Origin: Aquilaria yunnanensis | Taxonomy: Eukaryota; Streptophyta; Magnoliopsida; Malvales; Thymelaeaceae | NCBI GenBank assembly: GCA_039654915.1 | Contig: CM077600.1 | Span: 44,500,492-44,564,491 of the forward strand | Length of the DNA stretch: 64,000 nt | Reading direction: 5' to 3' | Shown: positions 1 to 12,798 of the stretch, in pieces | How the letters are laid out: every line of letters begins with the position of its first letter | Numbering within the stretch: position 1 is the first letter of the stretch | Program-made: the position numbers and the translations under genes | The notes under the pieces: model-generated | Seen by the model: the letters and a program-made list of their open reading frames with translations, nothing else | The model's database searches: none | Told to the model about the DNA's origin: nothing

Positions 1-1419
1 TCTCAGAATCCAATCAGAAGAATTAATGGAAATGTTGCATCTGAGTTATGTTCTGTAACCAATAACTTCCTAGTCTACTTTATAACTGGCTTCTTCTTCT
101 GTCTTTTGAAATCAAATTCAAATTATAGCACTAGCATGTTTATATATGTCGCCCCCAGAGAATCAGGTTCAGCATTTCATCATCAAAGTAAATTAAACAG
201 AACAAAAAGTAAAGGAAAGATCAACCAGGAAACTAACAACTACCCTTCAATGAAAGAAAAATACATAAAATAGAATAAAGAAGTGGGTTTCTTCATAGTT
301 CAGACCACCAACGGAAAAAGGCTACCATTTTGCATATATAATGACTGGACCTGGTTCAATAAGACTAACCGCCAGCTACCTATGATAATTAAAATTTGTG
401 ATTATCTCAGAAATTCTGAGACTGATAATACTAAAGTAAAATAAAATTTTGTTACATTACCACCCTATCCCTAACTTATCATGATACATCTAATTAAGAC
501 CCTTATTCAGTTACAGTGTGTCGGTATAAGGAACAATTGACATGCTAGTTGAGGCTTGTTGAGAACCTTGTTCCTTGTCTTAATCAGATCATGCGGATAT
601 CACTTGCCCACACTTCTTCTGAAAAGCTAAAATTTCACCCCTCAAGAATTTAGTATCATATCAACTTTTGCCTCTACAAATAGGATAACCATGATTCCAA
701 TTCACGACACAAAATTTTAGTACTAAACCATAAAGTAACTAATTAACTGATGGAGGTCACTTTTATTTTCTATTTTAATAATAAAAAACATGCAGTTATG
801 ATGTAAAGAATAAAGGAAGGCTCGACTCATAATTAATGATGAAAAAAACGTGTCCCTTTCACCTTACCATTGAGCCAGCGATGAGGGGACCACTTTTATA
901 TGAAAAAAACGATGATGAACAAAATCATATCTATTAAACAAAGCATGCGCATTATATTTATTTATATTTTCCATGCAAATCAACAAAGCTGAAAAATGTG
1001 TCCTTTGAAGTTCCTAGGAGCCAACTTAGCTGCACAGTTGGCTTGTTTTTGCAGAATATGGCCTCTTCGTTAATTTTTACATTTCCCTTTTTCTTTAATA
1101 ACTGAGACAATTTTTTTCTTCCAAAGATTTCTTCTATATATATATAGGGAGTGTGAAAACGAACTCACGCAGGAATTAATTTGTTAAGGTTATATATTTG
1201 AACCGCAAAGTTTGTTCTTGCTAGCGGATCTGATCGACGGAAGGCCGCGCCCTTAATAATATTTCCCTTACTTTATGGAAGGGAAGGAATAATTTCACCT
1301 TTATTTGGTTCATCACCATTAATTGGTAATATTCTAATGGATTGTTCTATGGCTACAAGTCCGAAATAAAGGAAAAAGCTTTCCTGATTTTTAAACATTA
1401 CAATCGCGTGTTAAAAAGT
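1..1419. other. AT-rich intergenic DNA, no gene seen
   Basis: I see no open frame of useful length, no RNA gene and no clean terminal repeats in this stretch. It holds only AT-rich sequence with short homopolymer runs and a short TA run near 1137-1146. Confidence 0.6.
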
Positions 1420-1421
1420 TA

Positions 1422-1654
1422 CTCCCTTTCTCTCAAAACTTTCTTTTCATTTATTTTTGGTAATTAATCTAGAATTTTTTATTTTTAATATTGTAATATA
1501 TAAATAAAAATTCTTTATATATGATAATAAATTAAGACATGTAGCTTCTAAATATATTTTTTTTAATTTTTTCTAACAAATAATAATATGAATAAATTTA
1601 AATCAAAATATAACAAAACAATTAAATGAAACAAAAGTTTTAGAACAGAAGGAG
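1422..1654. mobile_element. Stowaway/mariner-like MITE, copy 1
   Basis: The left end reads CTCCCTTTCTCTCAAAACTT and the right end is its imperfect reverse complement (ending CAGAAGGAG). Both ends are flanked by TA (1420-1421 and 1655-1656), the signature of Tc1/mariner insertion. There is no coding capacity at 233 bp. The interior, read on the minus strand, matches two further copies at 21943 and 23959, which share the words ATTATTTGTTAGAA and TGTCTTGATTT or close variants. This fits a small non-autonomous family. Confidence 0.8.
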
Positions 1655-1656
1655 TA

Positions 1657-3769
1657 TATAATAGGAGTGACCATGACTTTAGTAACATGGGAAACCAACA
1701 CCAACCACCCATGTTGGATTGATTTGGATTAGTCAAAAATTAATGATGAGTAATGAGGATGATTCTATTACTTGAGAGTTTATCATTTTTTTTTATTTTG
1801 GTTTTATATAAAATCAACCCAAAATGGAACCGAAACAAACACATCTATTTGATTTTATTATAAGATTTATTAGATATACTACATATTTACTCGTATTTAT
1901 TTACTAAAAAATGTATTATGGAAGTGTTCTCTTTATCTAACCTAATGCTATTGTTAACTTTCTCAAATGACATCTGCAATCTACCTTACATACGTATTTA
2001 AACTTTGATGTAGTTGTGAGCTGTACTAAATATTTCTTAATATGGTGATGATAATGGATTCAATTGTTTTCAGTTTTTTAATTGTTGATTTGGATGAAAT
2101 TTAAGTTGGATTCTATAGTTGTTATAGGTATATTATCGAAACCAAAAAAAAAAAACCAGGAACCAGAACCCAAAAAAACAAAGCAGAGCCTAATTCTTTT
2201 CACTTCTTGCGTTAAGTTGAACTTTTTTTTTTTTTAGAAACATAACTATTCCTGATCCATTCCACTAAAAAACTGACCCAACAGTCTATCCTCACGCCTG
2301 CTTAACAGCCCTGATGAGCAGTGGTCTCGGATGCCCAACTACCAATTCACAGAGCCAATTGGACCACGAGCCTGCACTCCTCAGAAGCAAAGTAGCAGAA
2401 CTTTTGTTTTCGGGCCTTATTGAGACTGGCCCAGTTAAAACGAAAGAGTTTCCACTTTTGTTTATCGGGATTTCTATTTATCGATCGCCGTATTCTCCAT
2501 CTAATGAGCCGAACTATGTGTATTTTTCTTTTTCTTTTGGTAGAAAGGGTTGACCAACGATGTTTGTTAAGTAGCAGCTAGCCACCTAACATATATGGAT
2601 CTATGTGCCCGTACCAGTTACGGTTAACTAGTGCAACGACATGATGTGTTGATCTTCAGTCGGGCTAGCAATTAGGAAATTGCGATCCAAGCCCAATAAC
2701 CAATCTAAACACTGGTATACTTTCGGGGGTTAAATGTATAAGTGGTTCCCAACACTTACATTTTATTTCACTTTCATCCCTAACCTCCAAAAACTTCCAA
2801 TTTCATCCCCAACCTCAAAGAAAGGTTCCATTTTATCCTTCTTCCTTTTTTTTTTTTGACAAAAGTCATCCATTAAGACCAAAAATGCTACATCAACACA
2901 AAAAAAGGCAAAAGAGATAAATTTGTCACTAAACTATAAGAGTAGAGTAATTTAAAATTTAACATCTCATATCCAAAATCAAATAAGGATTGACAATCTA
3001 TAGTCCAAAATTAGTATAATATATATATATAGGGTCAATATGGATAATACAAAAATATTTATTACTAGTTGGTATACTTGATTTATTCAATTTTGTGTGT
3101 ATGATTAGATAATCAATCTGATAGCTGAACATGAAATTCAGTTTTAGTCTGAATCAATCAAATTAGAAAAACAATCGAACTATTTTTATCCAAATGTAAT
3201 TGGTCTTTTCAATTTTTCAGTTTTGTCTAAATAATATTCATCTATATTGCTTGACCTCTACAAAGCAGGTGGAATCGACGTTGGGAAGGTCTTTTAAGTC
3301 CTAATGCATCGCCCTTTCATCTCTGTAATATGCAATTGCAAACTCCGCATTCCCTCTTACCATTGACAAATTGACCATCTCTGACCAACATTACAATCTC
3401 TTTACAAGTCATGGATGGATGGCCGGAGGCAACATAAGAGGATGAGTCTATGGAATTTTGTTTCATTTGCCTAAATCTCAACAAATTTGCCGATTTCAAA
3501 TGAATTTGTCAATTTCAACAATGGCCCTATTATCCCTATGTTCAACTAAAGTTATCAAACTAGGCTCCGCCCTAGCCAGTCAGATCGGTGCAACCTCGTC
3601 TAGGGGCACAGCTAGCCAAGTGGCACCTTTAAATCTATTTAGATCAAAATTCGATCTAATTCAGAAGACCCTGAAGACTCTGCCTTTTAGCTCAGTTCAC
3701 CGGGGTATGATTATAGAGTTAAATACAATAGTACACAACTTACCACGGATAAATGGTGCGTAGTACAAA
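1657..3769. other. Intergenic DNA with an orphan terminal-repeat-like arm
   Basis: No supported gene. The short frames at 2314-2553 and 3317-3763 have no recognisable domain. About 2735-2850 reads like one arm of a MULE/MITE terminal repeat (repeated phrases meaning 'cactttcatccctaacc' and 'ttccaatttcatcccc'), but I found no matching inverted arm nearby. Poly-A and poly-T runs lie near 2144-2154 and 2225-2236. Confidence 0.45.
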
Positions 3770-4470
3770 TATTTTCACATTTTGTTATTTTATCACGCGA
3801 TATACTATGGTATACCACTGTATTTCGTGATATTTTGCATACCGCTAATTTTTTGTGTACATTTTTTCTGAAAACTGCAATATATTGCAAATACCGCAGG
3901 GTAAGTATTGCGGTATTTTATTTTTCATGGATGCTTGTGAGATATTTTATTTCATTTTATATCAAAATATCATAAATATATAAAATATTAAAATATAATT
4001 AATACACATATCATAAACTAAATATTTACTTTTATTCTTTTTATTACTTTTCTTAGTTAATATAAAATTTTAATGGTTACTTTGAACCACCTAGGAACTC
4101 AATGTAGTATTAGAAAATGTATTGTTATTATTAAAATATTATTTTTTCTCTTATATCAATAAATTAATTTCTTTCTGAGTATTATTTATTGTGTGCTATA
4201 TATGTAACATTTTTTATGTTTTTTGTATTGAAAAATATCTTTTACCATATATATTTTATTTATATTTGACAAATTATGATGAGAAAAATTAGAATACATA
4301 TAAAATGTGCAAAAAAAATTATTGAGTTTATATCATCTTAAAATAATATTCTAGCATTTATTTTTTTATGAAAACGGTAACGATATGCATTACGGTATAT
4401 AATGTGGTATACCTTAAAAATTTTGGGGTGCGGTATAACTAGCGATAACGGTATTTAACACCTTAGATAT
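3770..4470. repeat. Region with dispersed GGTATACC / ACGGTAT motifs
   Basis: Both margins (about 3790-3930 and 4370-4460) are enriched in GGTAT, ATACC and ACGGTAT words on both strands. The middle is plain AT-rich sequence. This arrangement resembles the subterminal repeats of a class II element, possibly hAT-like, but I could not define terminal inverted repeats or a target-site duplication, so the element type is open. Confidence 0.35.
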
Positions 4471-4998
4471 GACTTAATTTATGTGGGTTTGACACCTATT
4501 TTTTATCATGTGGGCTTGACAACTCTGTTGGATCAATTGTTTTGTATTTATGCTTTACTAATTAACTAAAATTACAAAGTTAAAAAAATAAAAAGTATGA
4601 CTATAATTGTATCGATGCATTTATTTGTGTATGATTTTGAAATATTGAAGATTTTAATTTTGAAACCTAAATGATTGACCATGCACACATTGAAATTAAT
4701 TAAGTGTTATTTTATTATGGAATATGAAATAATTAAATTTTATTATGACTTATAATAAAAAAAATGGAGGTATGTTATATTTTGGATAGCATTAAGAGGA
4801 CATGATTGGCAGGGTGCAAGAATGCTTGTGTGTGAAAGCTGATATGTGCTATTGTTTTGTTTAGCCAGTTAAACCGGCCAAACCAGTTGACTTGTTACCT
4901 GGGCACAACTCCAAATTGCTCTTCAAAATAAGTCTAACAACATTGTGTTTTACCAAGATCTCCTCTTCTTTAATAATGATGAAGGCCATTACTAAAAT

Positions 4999-5575
4999 TT
5001 TCCTGTTTACCAACACGCAGTTACTAACTGCTGCGCGTTGGTAAACTGAAGTTACCAACGCGGAGCCGTTGATAAACGCACGTTGGTAACCGATTCGTTG
5101 GAAATTTTTTTACCAACGCACAAAAATTAACATGTTGGTAAATTTCAACACATGCATGTTGGTAATATGCATGTTGGTAATTACCAATGGTCAGGAACCG
5201 GCCTTCGTTTCCAACACGTAATTGTAGTTATCAACATTCGCACGTTGGTAATTACCAACTGCCTCGCACATTGGTAATTACCAACTGCCACGCCCGTTGG
5301 TAGGAGAGTTGATAATTACCAACGCGTACGCATTGGTAAGTTCCAACTTACAGTAGTTGGTAAAGGGGTTGGTAATTACCAACGTGCGTCGAAGTTGGTA
5401 ATTACCAACGCGTGTGAGTTGGTAGCAAGCCGTTGGTAATTACCAACTTGCATACGCGTTGGTAAGTATGTTGGTAAGTGCCAACGTGGGTGACAGTTGG
5501 TAATTACCAACTCGTGCGAGTTGGTAAACGGCCGTTGATATTTACCAACGTGCACGAACGTTGGTAATGTACATT
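4999..5575. repeat. Left subterminal repeat array of the CACTA element
   Basis: The words TTGGTAA and TTACCAA recur densely in both orientations, often fused into the perfect palindrome TTGGTAATTACCAA, with short GC-rich spacers between units. In the CACTA superfamily such subterminal repeats are binding sites for the TNPA-like accessory protein. That role is inferred here. The array stops abruptly near 5575, before the coding relics. Confidence 0.9.
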
Positions 5576-5899
5576 TTCAGTTCCGGGCCGGGGTTGTTTC
5601 GTGTTTTTCCCTGTTTGAGACAAGCTCGAAACGCAGATACCAATTCCAAAGTTCCCCCAGCATTGCTAAGCAATCAAAATTACACAAATAGGCACACGTA
5701 ATTTCCATCAAACATTCTCTAATACATCATAATTAAAACAAGTACATATATGTCTGGAACAAACCATACAACATTCAACGGTCAACACATCTCAGGAATT
5801 TTAACTGAGTCTTATGTCTAACAATTCTTGTCTAAGTCTTATAACACAAGAAATTATGAAATGATTTACCTGTTAAAGACGACCATCAAGGAGTCCCGA

Positions 5900-7560
5900 C
5901 TATCTCCCATCCTTCGAGTTCGAGTCATCAGGATACTGTGGAACTTGTTGAGCCGGTGGGCAGGGAAGGTTAAGCGAATGACAAATAATCTCCAACTGAG
6001 CCCTGTTCGCCTCCATCTCTACTCTCTGTCTCCTCTTAATTCTCTCGATCTTTCTCTTGTATTCGGCATCCCTTCCCGCATTCTCCTCTGCCATCATCTT
6101 CTGTACTTGCTCGTTGAATTGCGGTGTCTGTGTGATGTCAATAGGTGGGATGGCACCTGGCAGTCGGCGGCCCAGTATGACGCACTACTAAGATCCTAAA
6201 CCAAAAACATGCCCTCTCCTTCTCCTTCTAGATGCAGTACTAATTATTGCAAGTTCATCAATTGGCTTTAATCCATCTTCTTGTTGTGTTTGCTCCTTAA
6301 TCTCAGCACTGATACGAGTCTACAGAAACATATTAACACATTTGAATCAGACATTATTGGTAAAACATGGTAAGTATATTAAGAATAGTTTAGAAAAAAA
6401 AGTTAATAATACTTACAGCAACTTCTTTACATCGCTTACTAACATATTTTCCATTCTTCATTTTATGTGTTGCTTGAAGGACTTTAAACAAACCAAGGTC
6501 TTTCTTCTCTGGATCTTTCTCTTTCTAATTGAATGAAACGTCAGATTAATAGGTAATTTAAGTTCATTATTTACTTAAATGTAAAATGGAAGAACATTGA
6601 CGGGATATATACCATTTGCTCTCGATGTGCAGACATCGAGATAGATCCCCCTGCATATGTCGCACAGCAAGAGCCAGACTGTGAATTCTCGTCACTTACA
6701 GTTACTCACATTGCCTTGAATCTAGTGGATTTCTGAATGAACTCCGGACTGGCCCAATATGCCTCCATTTCCGCATATGCAACATCGGACATAAAGTTTG
6801 TCTTTGCTCGATGTTTAACAGGATCCTTGACACGTCAGATTTCTAACATCATGCATCTGTAATGCTGTGCTCCCAAGATATTCCACACCCGATACACCTC
6901 ATTATGGTGTATCAGATCCCACTTACAGCTCTTATGTAAAGGTTAATATTTCAAAACTATTAGCATGAAAAAGCAAGTAGTTGTTTTGACAGTAATACAT
7001 CATTATCATAGTAATATACGTGTTATACCTAAAAAACACCACCGTTGTTGAAGGTCTGATGGAGAGACGGAGGACCAATCAGAATAGGGTTTGAAATGTG
7101 TGGTGAAACATGGTGTCACTAACCGTGTCGCTGTAGCTGGAATGAATCTGCACAGTTCAAATGATTAATCACAGTTATATGTTGATGATTCATAGTAATG
7201 TAAGTATTATTACTATTTTCAGAATGTTTGTAGGATATTCATCACTTATGTATTACCATGTGGGGATATCCTCATCCGAGGTTGGGCTGGTGTCTGTGAC
7301 ATCGATGATGGGATGTCATCAATATGTATGTCTTCATCTGATGGATGAGTCATCAGTATCGGATGTTTAGCATGCCGCGCACCAGATCCATGTCTAGATG
7401 TCGTGCCTCCACAGCTATCAGATCGGTGCTGATGTGAATGGACGTGCGTCGGTGGCACTATTGTGTCCTGCATCTCTACATTGACATCGTCCTGTGCCCG
7501 GGATGAAGAACCTATCCTTTATCGAGCATTAAGTATTGGCTCCATGACCTCCTTAAACTG
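5900..7560 (-). pseudogene. Transposase_24-type (TNPA-like) CACTA gene relic
   Basis: Read on the minus strand, the order is as follows. First comes a Ser/His/Pro-rich N-terminal stretch (7473-7246). Next is a segment reading THFKPYSDWSSVSPSD (about 7105-7060). Then comes a conserved block with AYAEMEAYWASPEF and QKSTRF (about 6790-6715), followed by GGSISM after a frame change (about 6650). Last is a Lys/Arg/Glu-rich coiled-coil-like C-terminus (6097-5900). This order matches the Transposase_24 family, which accompanies TNP2 in plant CACTA elements. The blocks lie in different frames and are separated by probable introns and stops, so no intact protein exists. Exact exon limits cannot be fixed by eye. 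Confidence 0.75.
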
Positions 7561-7924
7561 CGCAAGTGGTCCTTTCCCAGGTCGGCGCTTATAGGTGTTA
7601 TCCCCTTTTACGTGGCATCTGCATTTATTATTATCTCCTTTTTACGTGGCATCTGCATTTATTATTATCTAAGTGAGAAAATTAAACATTCATATGTTTA
7701 CTGACATTAATTGTAGAGTATTCGCTTGACATAAATTTATCAAAAAAGTTCCATACAACTAATGACTGGTGATGACTAAACATGTTAACTGTTATCTTCA
7801 TTCACCCGACCCAATGCTTACAGTATCGTGAAACTTCTCATTTTCTTCAGTATCAGTGTCATCGGATAGAAACTCCTCCTTATCATCTGTTTCGTCATTA
7901 GAACCCCCCTCATCAACTAAATCT

Positions 7925-10900
7925 TATTCAATATCATCACCGACACCCGGGTTAGTTAACTCATCAACTGGGTCATCTTCAATTCTTTGACTCATAACGG
8001 ATGCACTTTCTTGATAAACGTCATCCTTGTCAACAATTGCATACTGTATTATCCATCTAGGTTTTATCTTCATAACAGCTGACCAGCCGTTTTTCTCACG
8101 TGACTTTGTCGGATAGGGTGTGTAGTAAACTTGGTCAGCCTGTGATGCTAGAATGAAAGGATCAAACTTCTGATATCTGCGGCTATCCCGGATCTTAACT
8201 AACCTAAATTGTTTATACATTTGAGTTCCACATTCAGGTGTTGGGTCAAACCAGTTGCACCTAAACAAGACAACATTCTTATGTGGATAGCTAGGATATT
8301 CGAGTTGAATGACTTCTTCTAATATACCATAAAAATCACATTCAACTTTGCTTGAACCCGTGCTTCATATGCAGACTCTACTATTAAATGTTGATTTGTC
8401 CTTGCCCCATTCACTTATGTAAAACTTGTGCCCATTTGTGAAATAAACAGGCCATGTCTCTACCCGATGTGAGGGTCCACATGCAACATCTCACAAGATC
8501 TTATCGACTATATTGTTACCTGGGTCATCAACCTATGTAAAACAATTTTATTTTAGGACAATATATTTGGAAGTTTATAACTTAACATATTGCAATACAT
8601 AGTGAGTCAAATTTTGTGTACATAGTGTCGGAGCCAGCTTAAGAAACTATTTTCAACGTGTATGTCCATCTCAGACTTGATTATATCGGGTGCAGTTTCC
8701 CTTACCTGTTCCACAAACATACTGTGATCAAATGGGGAGAGGAGGAAAATATGTTAGTTTCGTCAGATGATTAGTACTGAACTTCAAAATAATCAAACTA
8801 CTAGATGATCATTAAGGATGACTTACTTTAGATATGGCTTGATCTCAGCACAGTTTAGAAGAACATATGTGGTTGCAAGTATGAGTTCATCGTCTGTGAG
8901 GAATCTATATCTACATGCACCATTTGTACGTCCCGGAAAGGTGAATATGGATCCCAACTCACCATTACATGGGACAGGACCACCATCATCATTTCGCGGT
9001 ACTCAGTTCATCATGGAGGGAACATGAGATTCAAAGTAATGAGAGCAAAAGATGGAAGTCTCCTCTATAAGGTATGCTTCACATATCGATTCTTCAACAT
9101 GAGCAGTATTAGAAACCTTCATTTTTAGGTCATGTATGCACCACTCAAATTTATACATCCATTGGTACTGAACAAGTCCTCCAACCCTTGCTTCATATGG
9201 CAAGTGAACTAGGAGATGCTCCATGACATCAAAAAATCCCGGAGGAAAAATTCTCTTAAGCTTACAAATTATAATTGGAATATTGGCCTCCAACGCCAAC
9301 AAGTGATTATCATGAAGCTCTGGAGAGCACAAGTTTATAAAGAATAGGCTTAACTCCGTTAATGGCTTCCATATATTCTCGGGAAGCGCTTTAAGGGCAA
9401 TAAGGAGAAGCCTTTGCATCATAACATGGCAATCATGACTCTTCATGCCATACATATTGCAACAAGAGGTATCAACACATCTCCCAAGATTCGAGGTATA
9501 TTTATCAGGGAGTCATAGAGATTTTACCCAAGCGATCACATCTTGCCTTTGGTTAACATCAAATGTGAACCTCGCCTTTGGTTTGAATGAACGACCATCA
9601 TCAAAAGGAACCATATTTAACTTTGGCCGATTACAATAAATTTCGATGTCCTTCCGTGCTTTAACATTATCTTTTATTTTGTTTTTAACATCCATCACAG
9701 TATTCCATATATTCTCAAACACATTTTTCTCAATATGCATGACATCAAGATTATGGCAGATTAAGTTCGTGGCCCAATAGGGTAACTCCCAAAAAATGCT
9801 TCGCTTCGTCTAACTATGTGATTTCCCATAATCGCACGGGCGATGTTGTGGACCATAATTACCAATTGATGGAATCCATGAGATTCTTTCAAATATAGCC
9901 TCACCTGATAAGCGCTCGGAAGGCAATGACTTCTCTGATTTCCCCTTCTTAAAACAAGTACTATTTCTTCTATATGGGTGGTTTTGGCCAAGAAATTACT
10001 GGTGACAGTCGAAAAAAGAAATTTTTCCGCTATACTTAAGTTGGAATGCCTTACTTTCGCCCATACAAATCGGGCAAGACAATCGACAATGTGTCATCCA
10101 TCCTGAAAGCATGCCATAAGCCGGAGAGTAATTTATGGTCCACATTAATGATGCTCAAAGAACAAAATTTTCTTTCAATGACACATCCCATGTTTCAACG
10201 CCATCAAACCATAGATGTCGTAGCTCTTCTATTAGAGGTTGTAGATAAATATCAATCTTATGATTTGGGCTACGTGGACCTGGAATCAACAACGAAAGGA
10301 ACATATAGGATTTTTTCATGCACATCCAAGGGGGCAAATTATACGGAGTAATGATAACAGCCAACAAGAGTATTGTTTTTCAGATGGTCCAAAAGGGGTA
10401 AATCCATCGGCACACAACCTCAATCGGACATTTCGTGCTTCCGAAGCAAACCATGGGTATGTCTGATCAAAATGTTTCCAAGCTTCACCATCTAATGGAT
10501 GTTTTATACCACCTGAGATTTTTTTTTGCTCCTTATACCACCTCATCTGCTCTGCTGTTGACATTGATGCAAATAAGCGTTGCAACCGAGGGCTTAGTGG
10601 TGAGTAATGCATGGTTTTTCTAGGTCGATCTCTACCTCGACCACCTTTTTTGGCTTATATCTCTCAGTTCCACAGTACTTACAAATACAAAGATTACTTT
10701 CATCTTTCCAGAACAACATGCAATCATTAACACAGACGTCAATCTTCTGGTGAGACAGGCCCAACTGCGAAACTAATTTCTTCATTTCAAACCAACTTGA
10801 TGGCATCTTACTATCTATAGGTTGAGTCTCTTTCATCAGTTGGGCAATGCCATTAAAACATGCTCGTGACATGTGATACTCAGACTTAAGGTTAAGAAGA

Positions 10901-11405
10901 CGGACAACAGCAGATAACTTAGAATGATTTTTGCACCCATCCCATAGAGGGGTTGATGCTGAATTCAATAGATTAACAAAATTTTTTGTACTTTCATTCG
11001 GCTGCGCAATATTGTTTTTTGGAAATTGTGAGAAATTAGGCCCAACGGCATCTAATACCATCCTTTTGTATGGATTCGTCGAAGACCCCTAGTCAAACTG
11101 ATCAAAGCCACCCACACCTGGGTCTGTATCTGATGCTTCATTAAATGGCTCCCCATGAGCCGTCCAATTCAAGTAAAAAGACTTAAACCCTCATTTGTAC
11201 AGATGAACTCTGACCTCGTTAGACTCTTTAAACTGCAAATTCTTACACTTCCGACAATGACAACGAATGCATAACCCGCTCATTGTTTCAGGATGAGAGA
11301 CAGCAAATGATATAAATTCATCAACCCCGGACTCCCACTCTTATGTGTAACCTGTTCGGCCAAGCAAGAAACAGTTACTGTACATCCAACTACGGGCCGA
11401 CTCAA
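7925..11405 (-). pseudogene. TNP2-type CACTA transposase relic
   Basis: Domains follow in the expected order on the minus strand. Transpos_assoc comes first (about 11405-11150: RSWMY, and a Cys cluster around CIRCHCRKC). Next is tnp2 (about 11061-9510: WLNLKSEYHMS-like region, CKYCGTERYKPK, HPLDGEAWKHFD, FASEARNVRL, ITPYNLPPWMCMK, MHIEKNVFENI). DUF4218 follows (about 9455-8800: MKSHDCHVMMQRLL, LPENIWKPLTEL). DUF4216 is last (about 8480-7990: VLFRCNWFDPTPECGTQMYK). Several frame changes and stops break the gene, for example a stop inside Transpos_assoc. This is the catalytic transposase of the element and points towards its left end in the same orientation as the neighbouring Transposase_24 relic. 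Confidence 0.92.
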
Positions 11406-11877
11406 TTACAAACTAAATCTGTTGGTAATCCTATACCCATCAATGTCATAAAAGTTCGCAATCACAAAACTATTATTTGACAATATATCATCTTATAGAA
11501 CAAACCATTATATCGTAAATAATACTATTAATAATTATTTGTACCCTTCCGACAGATGTATAACAATGACAGAATATATATATAGCAAAACACATCCTTT
11601 CAATTATCAATACTAATACTATTAGTAATTTTAACAAGAGTATTGTTTATTATTATTATTAGTAGTGGTAGAAGTAGTATTATGATTATGCGGTGCATAT
11701 TACTATAATTATAATGTTGTAATAATAATTATTATACGCATTATTAAAATCAGTATAATTATTTATAGTATTACCCATCAAATTTTATTACTAGACTATT
11801 TATATATATTTATAATAAAATATAAATATTATTTGTATTTTCTATCAGTATTTTAAATATTATTCTTTTATTTTTAG

Positions 11878-11942
11878 TATTATTATTATTATTATTATTA
11901 TTATCATTACTATTATAATCATTATTATTATTATAATTAGTA
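11878..11942. repeat. Imperfect (ATT)n microsatellite
   Basis: A run of ATT/TTA units interrupted by ATC and ACT, within the AT-rich interior of the CACTA element. Confidence 0.85.
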
Positions 11943-12778
11943 TTATAAATATGAGTGTGCCGTACATATTAGTATAATGCCTGTGATGTAATAATAATAA
12001 TTATATGATAGGCGCACGTGGTGGAAATTAAACAAAAGGCGAAAAATGGCATATAAACAGAATAATGGTGCACTACTCAACTAGTAATTAAAGGTTCGGG
12101 ATGAAAAAAGAAAACTAGTCTAAGTCATTAGGTGAAGGAAAATTGAGCATTAAGGCCTCTTTCTAAGTTTGTAATCAGATGAGAGTCCTTACTAAGTTTA
12201 GAGTAGAGAGAATAGACCTTTCACTTAGGAAAGTAAGGTTTTACTTAGATAACTTCACCAACAATTAGGAGGACTAAGTCACTAGCTTTAATTCACCAAC
12301 TAATCAATTCAAGTAGTAAACACATAGGAAGTGTGCTTCGGTAATTTGATAGAAGCCACAAATTTGCATTGTCAGTGACCTCGATCTTGGTGGATGTCAG
12401 AGAGAATAACTTTTCCTGATTCATATAATATGGACAAACAACTCTTAGATTTGGCAATCACTAGTATCTGGCTACTTTGGTTAAATAGTAAGTCAATGTA
12501 AGCACCAAAATCATTATTCACAGGCAGCAGTGACTGCAAAAAAAAAAAAAGAAGGTTCACAATCTAGCAAAGCCACAATTAGCGACCTAGAGTTTTGGAG
12601 GAATTTAACACACCCTGAGCATGATCATGTCTAAGGTCGTGTACCCTCTTTGTTTGTTAACTGAAGAAGAAGTTGCTACGGCTGAATGTCGCTAAGTTCT
12701 GTTATGTTTAGATATGGTGTGTCGTCGCTAGAAATTGTGACACTCTGCCATCTCTGATTTGACTACAAGCATAGAACT

Positions 12779-12798
12779 GTGTGTGTGTGTGTGTGTGT
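12779..12798. repeat. (GT)n microsatellite
   Basis: About ten consecutive GT units. Confidence 0.95.

Noticed and set aside
2285..2345. Faint resemblance to the inner part of 5S rRNA or to a tRNA-derived SINE head
   Set aside because: Only two short words (CATCAG and GTTAAGC) agree; promoter boxes and the rest of the gene are absent.
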